Assembly (NCBI RefSeq): GCF_008016455.1
Contig: NZ_SAXU01000001.1
Span: 310,001-374,000 of the forward strand
Reading direction: 5' to 3'
Source of the DNA: Brachyspira aalborgi
Lineage (GTDB): Bacteria > Spirochaetota > Brachyspiria > Brachyspirales > Brachyspiraceae
DNA length: 64,000 nt
In this document: positions 18,382 to 26,826 of the stretch, in pieces
How the letters are laid out: every line of letters starts with the position of its first letter
How positions within the stretch are numbered: the stretch's first letter is position 1
Translations under genes and position numbers: made by a program
Notes under the pieces: model-generated
Told to the model about the DNA's origin: nothing
The model's input: only the letters and a program-made list of their open reading frames with translations
Database searches by the model: none

Positions 18382-19452
18382 ATGAAAAAGTTGAATTTTT
18401 ATCTTTTATCGGAATTCCTTACTCTTTTTTTCGGCTCTTTATTTTTATTCGTAGTTTTAGTAACTATTGCCGATTTAAGCAGTAAATTATCCTATTATAC
18501 TGAACATTCTGAGTATATGAGATATTTTATAATTTATCATGTGGCAAGAATTCCGCATAATATGTATTATATATTTCCAGTAGCGCTTATGTTTTCTTCG
18601 ACTTATGTTTTGGGAACTTTTGTAAAAAATAAAGAGATGCTTGCAGTTCAAAATTCGGGAATAAGTTTATTTAGATTTTCTTCTCCCGTTTTTATAATCG
18701 TTATACTTTTATGTTTATTGCTAGTTATATTTTGGCAATATGTGGCAGCTCCAGCAAATAAAATTTCTTTTGAAGCGGACGATATTGGAAGAGGACGACA
18801 GAAAAGCGAGGAGAGTGGAGTTTGGAATATTTTTGGCGGTAATAGATATGTTTATTTTATAGATAATTATTCTTATAGCGGGCAGTATATGACTAACGCT
18901 ATAATAATAAAATTAAAAGAAGGCGGCGGAATAGAAACTAGAATATCATCGCCTTGTATAAAATGGGACGATAACGATAAAAAATGGTATGTAGAAAATG
19001 GAATATTAAGTAAGTTTGGCGATAAAAATGAGATAACGGTTGAAGTGATTAAAAATTATCCTCTCGATGTGTTGGAAAGACCTGAACATTTAAGTCAGAA
19101 ACCGATTTTAGACACTTTAAGTTTAACGGAATCGTTAAGATTAATTAAACTTCGCAAAGAGATTCATATGAGCACGGCGCTTTTGGAAACAGATTTGCAT
19201 TATAGAATATCTTATTGTTTTTCGGGCTTTATTATCGTTCTTCTTGCATCGCTATTTTCAAAATTTTCAACTCATAGCGTATTGGTTGTAAGTTTGGTTA
19301 TGGTTATAGTTGTCGCTTTGCTTTATTATTCTATTCTCATGATATTTCGTTCAATGGGAGATGGCGGAACTATAAACCCTTTAATTGCCGCTTGGATGCC
19401 GAATATTATATTCGCTTTTCTTTGTTTAGTGGCTTTTAAGAAGTTTTATTAA
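18382..19452 (+). CDS. LptF/LptG (YjgP/YjgQ) family permease
   Basis: A 356-residue inner-membrane protein with three N-terminal TM helices (about 10-33, 55-80, 100-122), a periplasmic beta-jellyroll-like domain (about 135-265) and three C-terminal helices, the LptF/G topology. Together with LptB and LptC, such proteins extract lipopolysaccharide, or in spirochaetes lipooligosaccharide-like glycolipid, from the inner membrane. AARIPHNMYYIFP-type and NKEMLAVQNSGIS segments are family-typical. Only one of the pair is present here; the partner must lie elsewhere. Confidence 0.88.
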   Translation: MKKLNFYLLSEFLTLFFGSLFLFVVLVTIADLSSKLSYYTEHSEYMRYFIIYHVARIPHNMYYIFPVALMFSSTYVLGTFVKNKEMLAVQNSGISLFRFSSPVFIIVILLCLLLVIFWQYVAAPANKISFEADDIGRGRQKSEESGVWNIFGGNRYVYFIDNYSYSGQYMTNAIIIKLKEGGGIETRISSPCIKWDDNDKKWYVENGILSKFGDKNEITVEVIKNYPLDVLERPEHLSQKPILDTLSLTESLRLIKLRKEIHMSTALLETDLHYRISYCFSGFIIVLLASLFSKFSTHSVLVVSLVMVIVVALLYYSILMIFRSMGDGGTINPLIAAWMPNIIFAFLCLVAFKKFY

Positions 19453-19466
19453 TTACAATTTAATTC

Positions 19467-20126
19467 TTAATTTTTTAGATATTTTTTAATTTTATCAAAA
19501 GCGACTTTATCTATATCGTTAAAATCATTATCTTCTACTATTTTGGAATAAATTTTTTCCAATTTATCGTAGTTTTCATTTTTTGATAATTTAGCCGAGA
19601 TTAAACCTATTATACAATGAGTATTAAGTCCAGAACAATTTGGATTATAATCAAACGGATTTTTATTATATAGATTGTCGATAGATTTTATATTTGAATA
19701 TTTTTCAATATAATTTAATCCGTATTTATAAATTAAATTTAATGTTTTATCAATTATTTTATCGATATCGTTTAAGCTAAAAATTTTAAATCTATCTTTT
19801 TGATTATATTGCATTTTCCAACGAGTATTTTCGTCATATTTATTTTTCGCGTATTTTTCAAGAAACAAAAGATTTATAAAAGCCGTGTAATTTAAATCAT
19901 AACCGTTTATTTTGCATATATTATGAATTTGATTTATTTTAATTGTAGCAAACGGGAATAAGTGAATTTCATCTTGCCAATAATTATAAGTAAAATCGAA
20001 AGCGCAAATATATTCTTTTGTATTTTTTTTAATTGCAAAATCTTTTTTAAATATTTTAAATTGATTTTCTTTTGCAAATTTATCAAGCCCTAATAAAATA
20101 TTATTTTTTACTTCGATTAATTTCAT
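19467..20126 (-). CDS. Unknown protein downstream of proS
   Basis: A 219-residue, Asn/Lys/Ile-rich soluble protein that I cannot assign. I take the start at MKLIEVKNN (20126), which overlaps the proS end by 26 bp and has AGAAG upstream; in-frame starts further inside proS lack support. Segments such as FDFTYNYWQDEIHLFPFATI and NPNCSGLNTHCIIGLI suggest a folded globular domain. The gene ends 14 nt from the convergent permease gene. Confidence 0.7.
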   Translation of the reverse strand: MKLIEVKNNILLGLDKFAKENQFKIFKKDFAIKKNTKEYICAFDFTYNYWQDEIHLFPFATIKINQIHNICKINGYDLNYTAFINLLFLEKYAKNKYDENTRWKMQYNQKDRFKIFSLNDIDKIIDKTLNLIYKYGLNYIEKYSNIKSIDNLYNKNPFDYNPNCSGLNTHCIIGLISAKLSKNENYDKLEKIYSKIVEDNDFNDIDKVAFDKIKKYLKN

Positions 20127-21840
20127 TAAATAATTCTTCTTTTTTATTTTTAACATATTCAACAATATCGTCAATTTTAATCTCTTCGCTTTGTGTGGAA
20201 TTTCTTAATTTAAACTCAACAATTCCTTTTTCTAATGATTTTTTTCCTATAATTATTCTCATTGGAATTCCTGTTAAATCGCAATCGTTCAATTTTACGC
20301 CGAGTCTTAAATTTCTATCGTCAAATAAAGTTTCAATTCCAATAGAATTAAGCGAATTATAAATTTCAATAGCTTTATTAAAAGAATTTTCTCCTTCTTT
20401 ATCAACGGCAATTATTACAACTTCGTAAGGCGCTACTGTTATCGGAAAAATTATTCCTTTATCGTCATAATTTTGTTCTATAATAGAAGCCAAAGTTCTA
20501 TTTAATCCAATTCCATAGCAACCCATTATTGGAAAAACTTCTTTATTATTTTCGTCTAATACTTTAAAATCAAAAGCTTTAGTATATTTGTCGCCCAATT
20601 TAAAAATATGTCCTAATTCCAAACCTTTTTTTTGGTATAATTTTTCTCCACATTGAGGACATTTATCTCCTTCTTTTGCCTCTCTAAAATCTCCACAAAT
20701 ATCCGCTTTAATATCTCTTTCAACATTTACATTTTTTATATGAGTATCGTCTTTATTTCCTCCGACTATAGCATCCGAAATAGATTTAATTGAATAATCG
20801 GCGTATATTTTAATTTTCTTTTTTAATCCTATAGGCGATGCAAATCCTACTTTAGCTCCCGTAATTTCTTTAACTGTTTCTTCGTTTGCTAATTCTATTT
20901 CAAGTCCGCCCAAAGAGTTTGATAATTTTGTTTCGTTAATTTCCAAATCTCCTCTTATGATAACCGCTATAATTTCGTTTTCTTCCGTTTTGTATAAAAT
21001 CGTTTTAATAAAATTATCCGCAGTAGTATTAAAAAATTTTTCCAAATCGTTAATCGTTTTTATATTTGGAGTATAAACTTCTTCTAAATTTTTATCGGTA
21101 TAATGTTTTGCAATCTCTTCCGCTTTAACTTCCGCTTTTTCTACATTTGCGCGATAATCGCATTTTGAACAAAAAATTATTGTTTCTTCTCCAACTTCGC
21201 TTAAAACCATAAACTCTTCGCTTCCTTCTCCGCCCATAGCTCCGCTGTCGGCTTTTACGCTCACGGTATTTAATCCCATTCTCTTAAAAATTTTTGTATA
21301 AGCTTTACTCATATCGTTATAACTTTTATCTAAAGATTCTTTTGTCATATTAAAAGAGTAAGCGTCTTTCATAATAAATTCTTTTGAACGAATAACTCCA
21401 TAGCGCGGTCTAATTTCATCTCTAAATTTTGTTTCTATTTGATATAATATTAAAGGCAAATCTTTATATGATTGAATTTCATTTTTAGCGGTAATCGTAA
21501 AAGCTTCTTCATGAGTCGGTCCCATTGCCATATCAATATCGTTTCTATCTTTTAATCTAAATAATTCTTTTTTGAATCTTTCCCATCTTCCTGAAGGAGT
21601 TAACAAAGTTTTTGAAACAAGCAAAGGCATTATGCATTCGTTTGAACCTATGGCGTTCATTTCTTCTCTTATAATATTTGAAATTTTATTTAATACTCTA
21701 ACTCCCAAAGGCAAATACGAATATAAACCGTTTGATATTTTTCTCGCCAAGCCCGCTCTAATCATTAATTTATTTGACGCTATAATCGCATCGTTTGGCG
21801 CTTCTTTTAAAGTCGGCATAAAGAGTTTGGATAAACGCAT
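20101..21840 (-). CDS. proS: Prolyl-tRNA synthetase
   Basis: A 579-residue class II aminoacyl-tRNA synthetase of the bacterial ProRS type. It starts at MRLSKLFMPTLKEAPND (21840) behind AAGGA; in-frame starts further upstream are not supported by a ribosome-binding site. Motif 2 region FRLKDRNDIDMAMGPTHEEA, an inserted editing (INS) domain in the middle, and the C-terminal anticodon-binding domain (VAPYEVVIIAVDKEG) are all present. CSKCDYRAN precedes the editing domain. Confidence 0.96.
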   Translation of the reverse strand: MRLSKLFMPTLKEAPNDAIIASNKLMIRAGLARKISNGLYSYLPLGVRVLNKISNIIREEMNAIGSNECIMPLLVSKTLLTPSGRWERFKKELFRLKDRNDIDMAMGPTHEEAFTITAKNEIQSYKDLPLILYQIETKFRDEIRPRYGVIRSKEFIMKDAYSFNMTKESLDKSYNDMSKAYTKIFKRMGLNTVSVKADSGAMGGEGSEEFMVLSEVGEETIIFCSKCDYRANVEKAEVKAEEIAKHYTDKNLEEVYTPNIKTINDLEKFFNTTADNFIKTILYKTEENEIIAVIIRGDLEINETKLSNSLGGLEIELANEETVKEITGAKVGFASPIGLKKKIKIYADYSIKSISDAIVGGNKDDTHIKNVNVERDIKADICGDFREAKEGDKCPQCGEKLYQKKGLELGHIFKLGDKYTKAFDFKVLDENNKEVFPIMGCYGIGLNRTLASIIEQNYDDKGIIFPITVAPYEVVIIAVDKEGENSFNKAIEIYNSLNSIGIETLFDDRNLRLGVKLNDCDLTGIPMRIIIGKKSLEKGIVEFKLRNSTQSEEIKIDDIVEYVKNKKEELFNEINRSKK

Positions 21841-21936
21841 AATATTTTCCTTATTATTAAATCGAATTTTAATTAATGATATATTAAAAAACAAAATTAT
21901 CAACTATATTTTTATTTTATTAAATAATAATTATAC

Positions 21937-21964
21937 TTGACAATTATTTATTTTAATGTATAAT
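21937..21964 (+). promoter_or_regulatory. Strong sigma-70 promoter upstream of the second repeat leader
   Basis: TTGACA (21937-21942), 16-nt spacer, TATAAT (21959-21964), a near-consensus promoter. The expected transcription start is about 21971, three bases before an ATG at 21974. Confidence 0.7.
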
Positions 21965-21973
21965 AATTTGCAA

Positions 21974-22150
21974 ATGACAATATTTAATTGTATTATTAAT
22001 AAAGTAAACTTGAGAATTCGCAAGCCAAGCCAAGCCAAGCCAAGCCAAGCCAAGCCAAGCCATAATTTTATCATTTTCTCTATTATTAAAAATAGAGACT
22101 TTTTCATTGCAATTTTTTATCTTTTGCGAGGTATAAAATATTATGCCTAA
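21974..22150 (+). CDS. Near-leaderless mini-ORF containing CAAGC repeats
   Basis: A 58-residue ORF starting MTIFNCIINKVNLRIR, then KPSQA repeats encoded by the pentanucleotide array, then HNFIIFSIIKNRDFF, and ending at TAA 22148-22150, which overlaps the glycosyltransferase ATG (22143) by 8 bp. With one more repeat unit the frame would stop at TAA 22134-22136, 6 nt before that ATG. With one fewer unit it would stop at TAA 22063-22065, right after the array. There is no ribosome-binding site. I regard it as a candidate leader for translational coupling; its peptide is not recognisable. Confidence 0.4.
   Translation: MTIFNCIINKVNLRIRKPSQAKPSQAKPSHNFIIFSIIKNRDFFIAIFYLLRGIKYYA
22021..22062 (+). 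repeat. Pentanucleotide tandem repeat (CAAGC)n
   Basis: Eight perfect CAAGC units plus CA (42 nt, 8.4 copies), GC-rich in an AT-rich setting, located between a strong promoter and the glycosyltransferase start. Length changes by slippage would shift the reading frame of the spanning mini-ORF. Confidence 0.97.
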
Positions 22151-23123
22151 CGAAAGATTAAAAAAATACTTAAACGATATTGTCTGGTGGATACCGTCAA
22201 GAAAATTGAGAGATTTTATTAGAGAATTAGTAGATACAATTTTAGAAATCAAAGAACAAAATGATATTTTATTAAAATTATTAGCTCAAAATAATAATCT
22301 TGAATACATAATTATAAAAATGACTGGCGGATTTGCTGACCAACTTTATTTATATAGAGTTGGATATTCTATTGAAAAATTATATGGAAAGAAAGTTTTA
22401 TATGATATTTCTTGGTATAATTATAATGGAAAAGATGATATCGGTAAATATAATCGTAATTTTGAAATTTTAAATATATTTGAAGATTTTTCTTTTAAAA
22501 TCGCTTCTAAAAATATAATATCAATCGCTAAAAGTTGTTATTTTATAGAAGGGTATAAATATAAAAATATTGATATAACGGATATAATTAAGTATAACAA
22601 ATTTATTTATTGCGATAATGGAGTTTGGAGAGCAAGTATAAAACAATTAGATTTTAACGAAATATTTGATTTAGACAAATATATTCTTCCAAAATTAGAT
22701 AACGACAATAAAAAGATTTACGAAGATATTAAAAATTGTAAACATTCTGTAGCCTGTCATGTAAGAAGAAACGATTATTTAAAAGTAAATTATAGACGAT
22801 ATAGTTTAGACGAAAATTATTTTATAAAAGCGATTGAAAAAATCAATAAACAAATTAGACAAAAATTAAAAATATATTTCTTTTCTGACGATATGGATTG
22901 GGTAAAAGAAAAATTAATTCCTTTAGTGAAAGATAAATACGATTATTTGGCAGTAGATATAAACGACAACGATAAAGGATATTTCGATTTTTATTTAATA
23001 AGCAATTGCAAATATCAAATCGCTTCAGAAGGAAGATTTTGCGAAACCGCTCATATATTCAATAAATATCAAAATAAAATTCTCATAACTCCAAATGATA
23101 TAGATAAAAAATATTTTAGATAA
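22143..23123 (+). CDS. GT11-family glycosyltransferase (fucosyltransferase-like)
   Basis: A 326-residue soluble glycosyltransferase resembling alpha-1,2-fucosyltransferases. The N-terminal TGGFADQLYLYRVGYSIEKL (about 60-79) corresponds to the family's GGLGNQ(M/L)FQY motif, with Asp in place of Asn. HVRRNDYLK (about 206-214) corresponds to the GDP-fucose binding HVRRGDY motif. FFSDDMDWVKEKL and the C-terminal SNCKYQIASEGRFCETAHIF are also family-typical. GAGGT at 22129-22133 supports ATG 22143. It probably modifies a surface glycan, and the repeat leader upstream would make it phase-variable. The donor sugar is an inference. Confidence 0.82.
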   Translation: MPNERLKKYLNDIVWWIPSRKLRDFIRELVDTILEIKEQNDILLKLLAQNNNLEYIIIKMTGGFADQLYLYRVGYSIEKLYGKKVLYDISWYNYNGKDDIGKYNRNFEILNIFEDFSFKIASKNIISIAKSCYFIEGYKYKNIDITDIIKYNKFIYCDNGVWRASIKQLDFNEIFDLDKYILPKLDNDNKKIYEDIKNCKHSVACHVRRNDYLKVNYRRYSLDENYFIKAIEKINKQIRQKLKIYFFSDDMDWVKEKLIPLVKDKYDYLAVDINDNDKGYFDFYLISNCKYQIASEGRFCETAHIFNKYQNKILITPNDIDKKYFR

Positions 23124-23185
23124 AATAATTCCTCTTAAATTAAACACTCCAATTTTTTATAAAGTAAATATATTGAATATTACTA

Positions 23186-23214
23186 TTGAAATTTATCTTA
23201 AATTAAACTATAAT
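23186..23214 (+). promoter_or_regulatory. Sigma-70 promoter of the GldG-like gene
   Basis: TTGAAA (23186-23191), 17-nt spacer, TATAAT (23209-23214), about 33 nt before ATG 23247. It separates this gene transcriptionally from the glycosyltransferase. Confidence 0.6.
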
Positions 23215-23246
23215 TAAAAATCAAAAAATAAAAACGGAAATTATAA

Positions 23247-24875
23247 ATGTCTAATAAAAAATTTAATTTAAAAATTCTTATGCTTGCATCTTGGGTATTA
23301 TTATTTTTCGCATGGATATTTTTCTATGCGGTTACTCAAAGACCTACGATTACATTTTTGATTGTTCTTTCAATATCTGCAATAATCACAATTATAACGG
23401 TAATACTTGAGAGAAAAAGCATAATAACTCTTTTTAGAATGCGTTTCGTTCATAAAGCGTTTTTCGGAATATTGTCTTTAATTATAATATTGGCTATACT
23501 TGTAGGTTTGTATATAATAAGCGTTAATTTTCCTTTAAGATTTGATTTAACTCAAAATAAATCTTATACTGTTTCGCAACAGACTATGGATATATTATCA
23601 AGAATAGATAATCCGCTTTCTATAGTAGTTTTGCGTTCGCCAAGTTCCGACCCGACTTCTTCCGATTGGAGAGCCGATTTATTATTAGAACAATATAAAA
23701 GAATAAATAAACATATAATAGTCGAATATATAAATCCTATAGAAAAACCTTCGGCAAAAAGCAAATATCAAATGACTCAAGTCGGAGAAATAGTTTTTAC
23801 TTACGGACAAAATAAACAGGTTAGAATATACAGAAAAGATTTAACTTCGCAATCAAAAGTTACTTCAGAGCCTTTATTTGTCGGAGAGGAAAAATTTACT
23901 CAAGCAATATACACTTTATTAGAGCAGGAATCTTCCGTTATATATTTTACAGTTGGGCATGGCGAAAGGCAATTGCAAGATAGAGGCGGAGAAGGACTTT
24001 CTTTCGTTAAAACTTATTTGGAAAATGAAAATTATAAAGTTAGAGAATTAAATATTATTCTTGAAAATATTCCAACTGACGCTTCGCTTTTAATTATAGC
24101 CTCGCCTATAGAAAAATTTAGCAATTTTGAAATAGAAAAATTAAATAATTATATAAAAACGGGCGGAAAATTACTCGTTTTATACGACAGCTTTATGGAT
24201 AGAAACGCTTTTAACAGCAATTTGGATATATTTTTAAGAGAGTGGGGATTTTATACAAGAAACGATTATATAATAGACGCATCTTCAAGCGTTGTAATTC
24301 CAGTTAATATAGTTCCTCAATATACGGCGCATCCGATAACTCAAACCTTAAAAGAGGGAAATGTTTTTGCATGTTTGGTTGTGGCAAGGAGCGTTCGAGC
24401 GGGAGAAAATAAATATAACGGCGTTTTTGAAAATATTATAACCACTACTCCTCAAGGATACGCAAAGAGAGAAGCGACTTTCGATTTATCGAGAGCGAGA
24501 TTCAATCCTCAAACGGATATTGCGGGACCAGTGCCGTTGGGAATTAGCGGAACTTACGAAATAGAAGGCAGAGAAAATCCCGCGAGAATTGTAGTTTTTG
24601 GAGATTCCACTTTTGCGTTAAACGCTTACATAAATCCCGAGCAAGGGCAATCCGTAGATATAGCTTTTGCGGGAAATAAAGATTTGTTTATGAATACTGT
24701 CGCTTATCTTTTGGAAGCGAGACAAAAAATAACTATTAGACCCAAAGAGGCGAGCGTTAGAAACCTTACTTTAACGACTACTCAAACTAATTTTATAAGA
24801 TATGTCGCTCAAATCGGTTTGCCTTGTTTATTTGGAATTTTGGGAATTCTTATATGGTTTTTTAGAAGAAGATAA
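23247..24875 (+). CDS. GldG-like ABC-transporter auxiliary protein
   Basis: A 542-residue membrane protein: three N-terminal TM helices (about 10-33, 36-55, 74-97), a long extracytoplasmic ABC_transp_aux-type domain (RFDLTQNKSYTVSQQTMDIL onward, with the VYFTVGHGER-like segment at ~233), and a C-terminal TM anchor (about 515-537) ending FRRR. Proteins of this family work with a GldA/GldF-type ATPase and permease, but neither is adjacent here. The function in spirochaetes is unknown. Confidence 0.82.
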   Translation: MSNKKFNLKILMLASWVLLFFAWIFFYAVTQRPTITFLIVLSISAIITIITVILERKSIITLFRMRFVHKAFFGILSLIIILAILVGLYIISVNFPLRFDLTQNKSYTVSQQTMDILSRIDNPLSIVVLRSPSSDPTSSDWRADLLLEQYKRINKHIIVEYINPIEKPSAKSKYQMTQVGEIVFTYGQNKQVRIYRKDLTSQSKVTSEPLFVGEEKFTQAIYTLLEQESSVIYFTVGHGERQLQDRGGEGLSFVKTYLENENYKVRELNIILENIPTDASLLIIASPIEKFSNFEIEKLNNYIKTGGKLLVLYDSFMDRNAFNSNLDIFLREWGFYTRNDYIIDASSSVVIPVNIVPQYTAHPITQTLKEGNVFACLVVARSVRAGENKYNGVFENIITTTPQGYAKREATFDLSRARFNPQTDIAGPVPLGISGTYEIEGRENPARIVVFGDSTFALNAYINPEQGQSVDIAFAGNKDLFMNTVAYLLEARQKITIRPKEASVRNLTLTTTQTNFIRYVAQIGLPCLFGILGILIWFFRRR

Positions 24876-24893
24876 TTTTTTTATTAAAATATT

Positions 24894-26171
24894 ATGAATA
24901 AAATAAAAGAATTATATAAAAATTACGGATATTATATTAATTATATTTTATTGGTTGCATTAAACGGTTTTACAAGTATCTTAAATTATATCTCTTCAAT
25001 TTATATAAATAGAAGTTTATCAATATCCGATTTTGCATATTATAACGGAATAATAAATATATATTCTATAATAATTTTAACCGTTTCAAGTTTCAGTTAT
25101 TATATAATGCATAATTACGAAAACGAAGAAGATGCAAAAAGATATTGGGCAAACGGATATTTTATAGCGATTATAATTTTTGTAGTTTTTGTTTTTTCAA
25201 TTCCTTTAATCGATATTTTATTTAACATAAAAAATTATAAGGCTATGTTTTTAATTTCTATAGCAATTTTTATAAGCGTTTTTACTATAGTTTCGCAGTC
25301 GATTTTAAAGATTAATAATTATATCGGCTACGATTACATGGCAAGTTTTATATCCACATTGTTTGGAAAAATAATTTTGCTTGCGATTTTTATAATAACG
25401 GGATTAAGTTTAGAAAAATCTATTATATGCGTTTTAGTTTCTTGCTTAATTTATTTTATAATTCATATTTTTGAATTAAAGAAAAAAAATCTTCCGTATT
25501 ATGCAGAAATAAAAAATTTAAAAAAATATTTTTCGGTTAAAGATTTGTCGGATTTTAAAAATTATATAATAAATGTCGTTATAATTAATTTTATATTTAA
25601 TTGGATTTCTTTAAACGATGTTCTTATGGCAAATAGATATTTAGATAAATTAAGCGCGGGATATTATTCGACAATTGCTTTAATAATAAAAATGTTTTTC
25701 TATATCGGAGCGCCTATAGCCGCCGTTATGTTTTCTTATATTTTAATTTCAATGAAAAATAAAAATAAAGATAGAGAGAAAAAAGTTTTATATTATTCGA
25801 TTATATTATATTCTTTGGCGTCTTTATTTTTGTCGGCTTTTTTAATAATATTTGCAAAACAGATAATATTAATTCAATTTACAGAAAGATACGAAGCGAT
25901 TATTCCGTTAATTCCAAAAGCGGCGCTATTCGGTTTTTCTTTAGGTTTTGCAGTTTTGACTTTTAATTATGGACTTGCATATAAATTATTCTATCCTTTT
26001 TACGGTTATTTAATAATTTTCGCCTATGTTTATTTTAGCTTGAGAAACGGCGAGAGGACATTTGAGAGATTTATATTTATAATGACTGTGTTTTATTTGA
26101 TTTTATTTATTTACAATCTTTTAATTATAATATTTCATAGAATATTTTTACTAAAAAATAAAATCTATTAA
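24894..26171 (+). CDS. Polysaccharide flippase-like membrane protein
   Basis: A 425-residue protein, almost entirely hydrophobic, with about 12 TM helices and the MOP/Wzx-type pattern (NGFTSILNYISSIYINRSLS, ISDFAYYNGIINIYSII). It probably moves lipid-linked oligosaccharides across the inner membrane. It starts 18 nt after the GldG-like gene without a clear ribosome-binding site, so may be coupled to it. It converges with the CRP-like gene, their stop codons overlapping by 4 bp. Confidence 0.78.
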   Translation: MNKIKELYKNYGYYINYILLVALNGFTSILNYISSIYINRSLSISDFAYYNGIINIYSIIILTVSSFSYYIMHNYENEEDAKRYWANGYFIAIIIFVVFVFSIPLIDILFNIKNYKAMFLISIAIFISVFTIVSQSILKINNYIGYDYMASFISTLFGKIILLAIFIITGLSLEKSIICVLVSCLIYFIIHIFELKKKNLPYYAEIKNLKKYFSVKDLSDFKNYIINVVIINFIFNWISLNDVLMANRYLDKLSAGYYSTIALIIKMFFYIGAPIAAVMFSYILISMKNKNKDREKKVLYYSIILYSLASLFLSAFLIIFAKQIILIQFTERYEAIIPLIPKAALFGFSLGFAVLTFNYGLAYKLFYPFYGYLIIFAYVYFSLRNGERTFERFIFIMTVFYLILFIYNLLIIIFHRIFLLKNKIY

Positions 26172-26806
26172 ATATTATAAGACTTTTTTCTCTTTACATC
26201 TATCTGTCTTTGAATCTCTTTTAAATTCTTAACGAATATAGTATCTTTTTTTATATCTATTTTTCCCGCTTTCAATTTCAAAACTTTTTGAACTTCAATC
26301 GGTTTTATCGCGCACCAATTTGCAATATCGTTTATAGTCGCTTTCAATTCTTGAGGACTATTATAATCTTCTCTATTTATATTTTGAAGTTCGGCAAGAA
26401 GCAATAAACAATCGTATATTCTTAACTCTGTTTCGTTTAATTGCAGTATCAAAAGTCTTCTTTTTGAATCGAATATTCTTTTTGCAAACATTTTTGAAAG
26501 TTTAAGAGCCATTTCCGTATTATTTGCAAGAACTGTTTGAAAATTTTCTTTTTGTAATTCTAGTAAAACCGTAGGCTCGTTAGCTATTGCCGAAGCGCTT
26601 CTTGTAGTGCCTTCCAAAATCGCCATCTCTCCAAAAAAATCTCCAGGGTAAACTATATTAAGAAGTTTTTCAACATCTTTAATTACTTTCATTATTTTAA
26701 CCGAACCGCTTTGAACCATATAAAATTTATCGCCTTTTTCAAATTCCAAAAATATAATATCGTCAGTATCGTATTTCTTTGTATGCGAAGATATATTATT
26801 ATCCAT
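26168..26806 (-). CDS. CRP/FNR-family transcription regulator
   Basis: A 212-residue protein with an N-terminal cyclic-nucleotide-binding beta-roll whose phosphate-binding cassette is intact (FGEMAILEGTTRSASAIA, about residues 58-75), a long C-helix and a C-terminal winged-helix region (LKATINDIANWCAIKPIEVQ, about 153-172). AAGGA upstream supports ATG 26806. It follows the cyclic-nucleotide/TPR gene by 20 nt, same strand. The targets are unknown, and the HTH is divergent from classical CRP. Confidence 0.85.
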   Translation of the reverse strand: MDNNISSHTKKYDTDDIIFLEFEKGDKFYMVQSGSVKIMKVIKDVEKLLNIVYPGDFFGEMAILEGTTRSASAIANEPTVLLELQKENFQTVLANNTEMALKLSKMFAKRIFDSKRRLLILQLNETELRIYDCLLLLAELQNINREDYNSPQELKATINDIANWCAIKPIEVQKVLKLKAGKIDIKKDTIFVKNLKEIQRQIDVKRKKSYNI

Positions 26807-26826
26807 TTTTATTCCTTATTTTTTTA

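Noticed and set aside
18600-18640. GGAACTT as an ECF -35 box
   Set aside because: It is inside the LptF/G-like coding region and no GTCTAA follows at 15-16 nt.
21953-22252. Minus-strand ORF reading MAWLGLAWLG-type repeats through the CAAGC array
   Set aside because: It overlaps the glycosyltransferase start antisense, has no ribosome-binding site, and its repeat peptide is an automatic product of the array.
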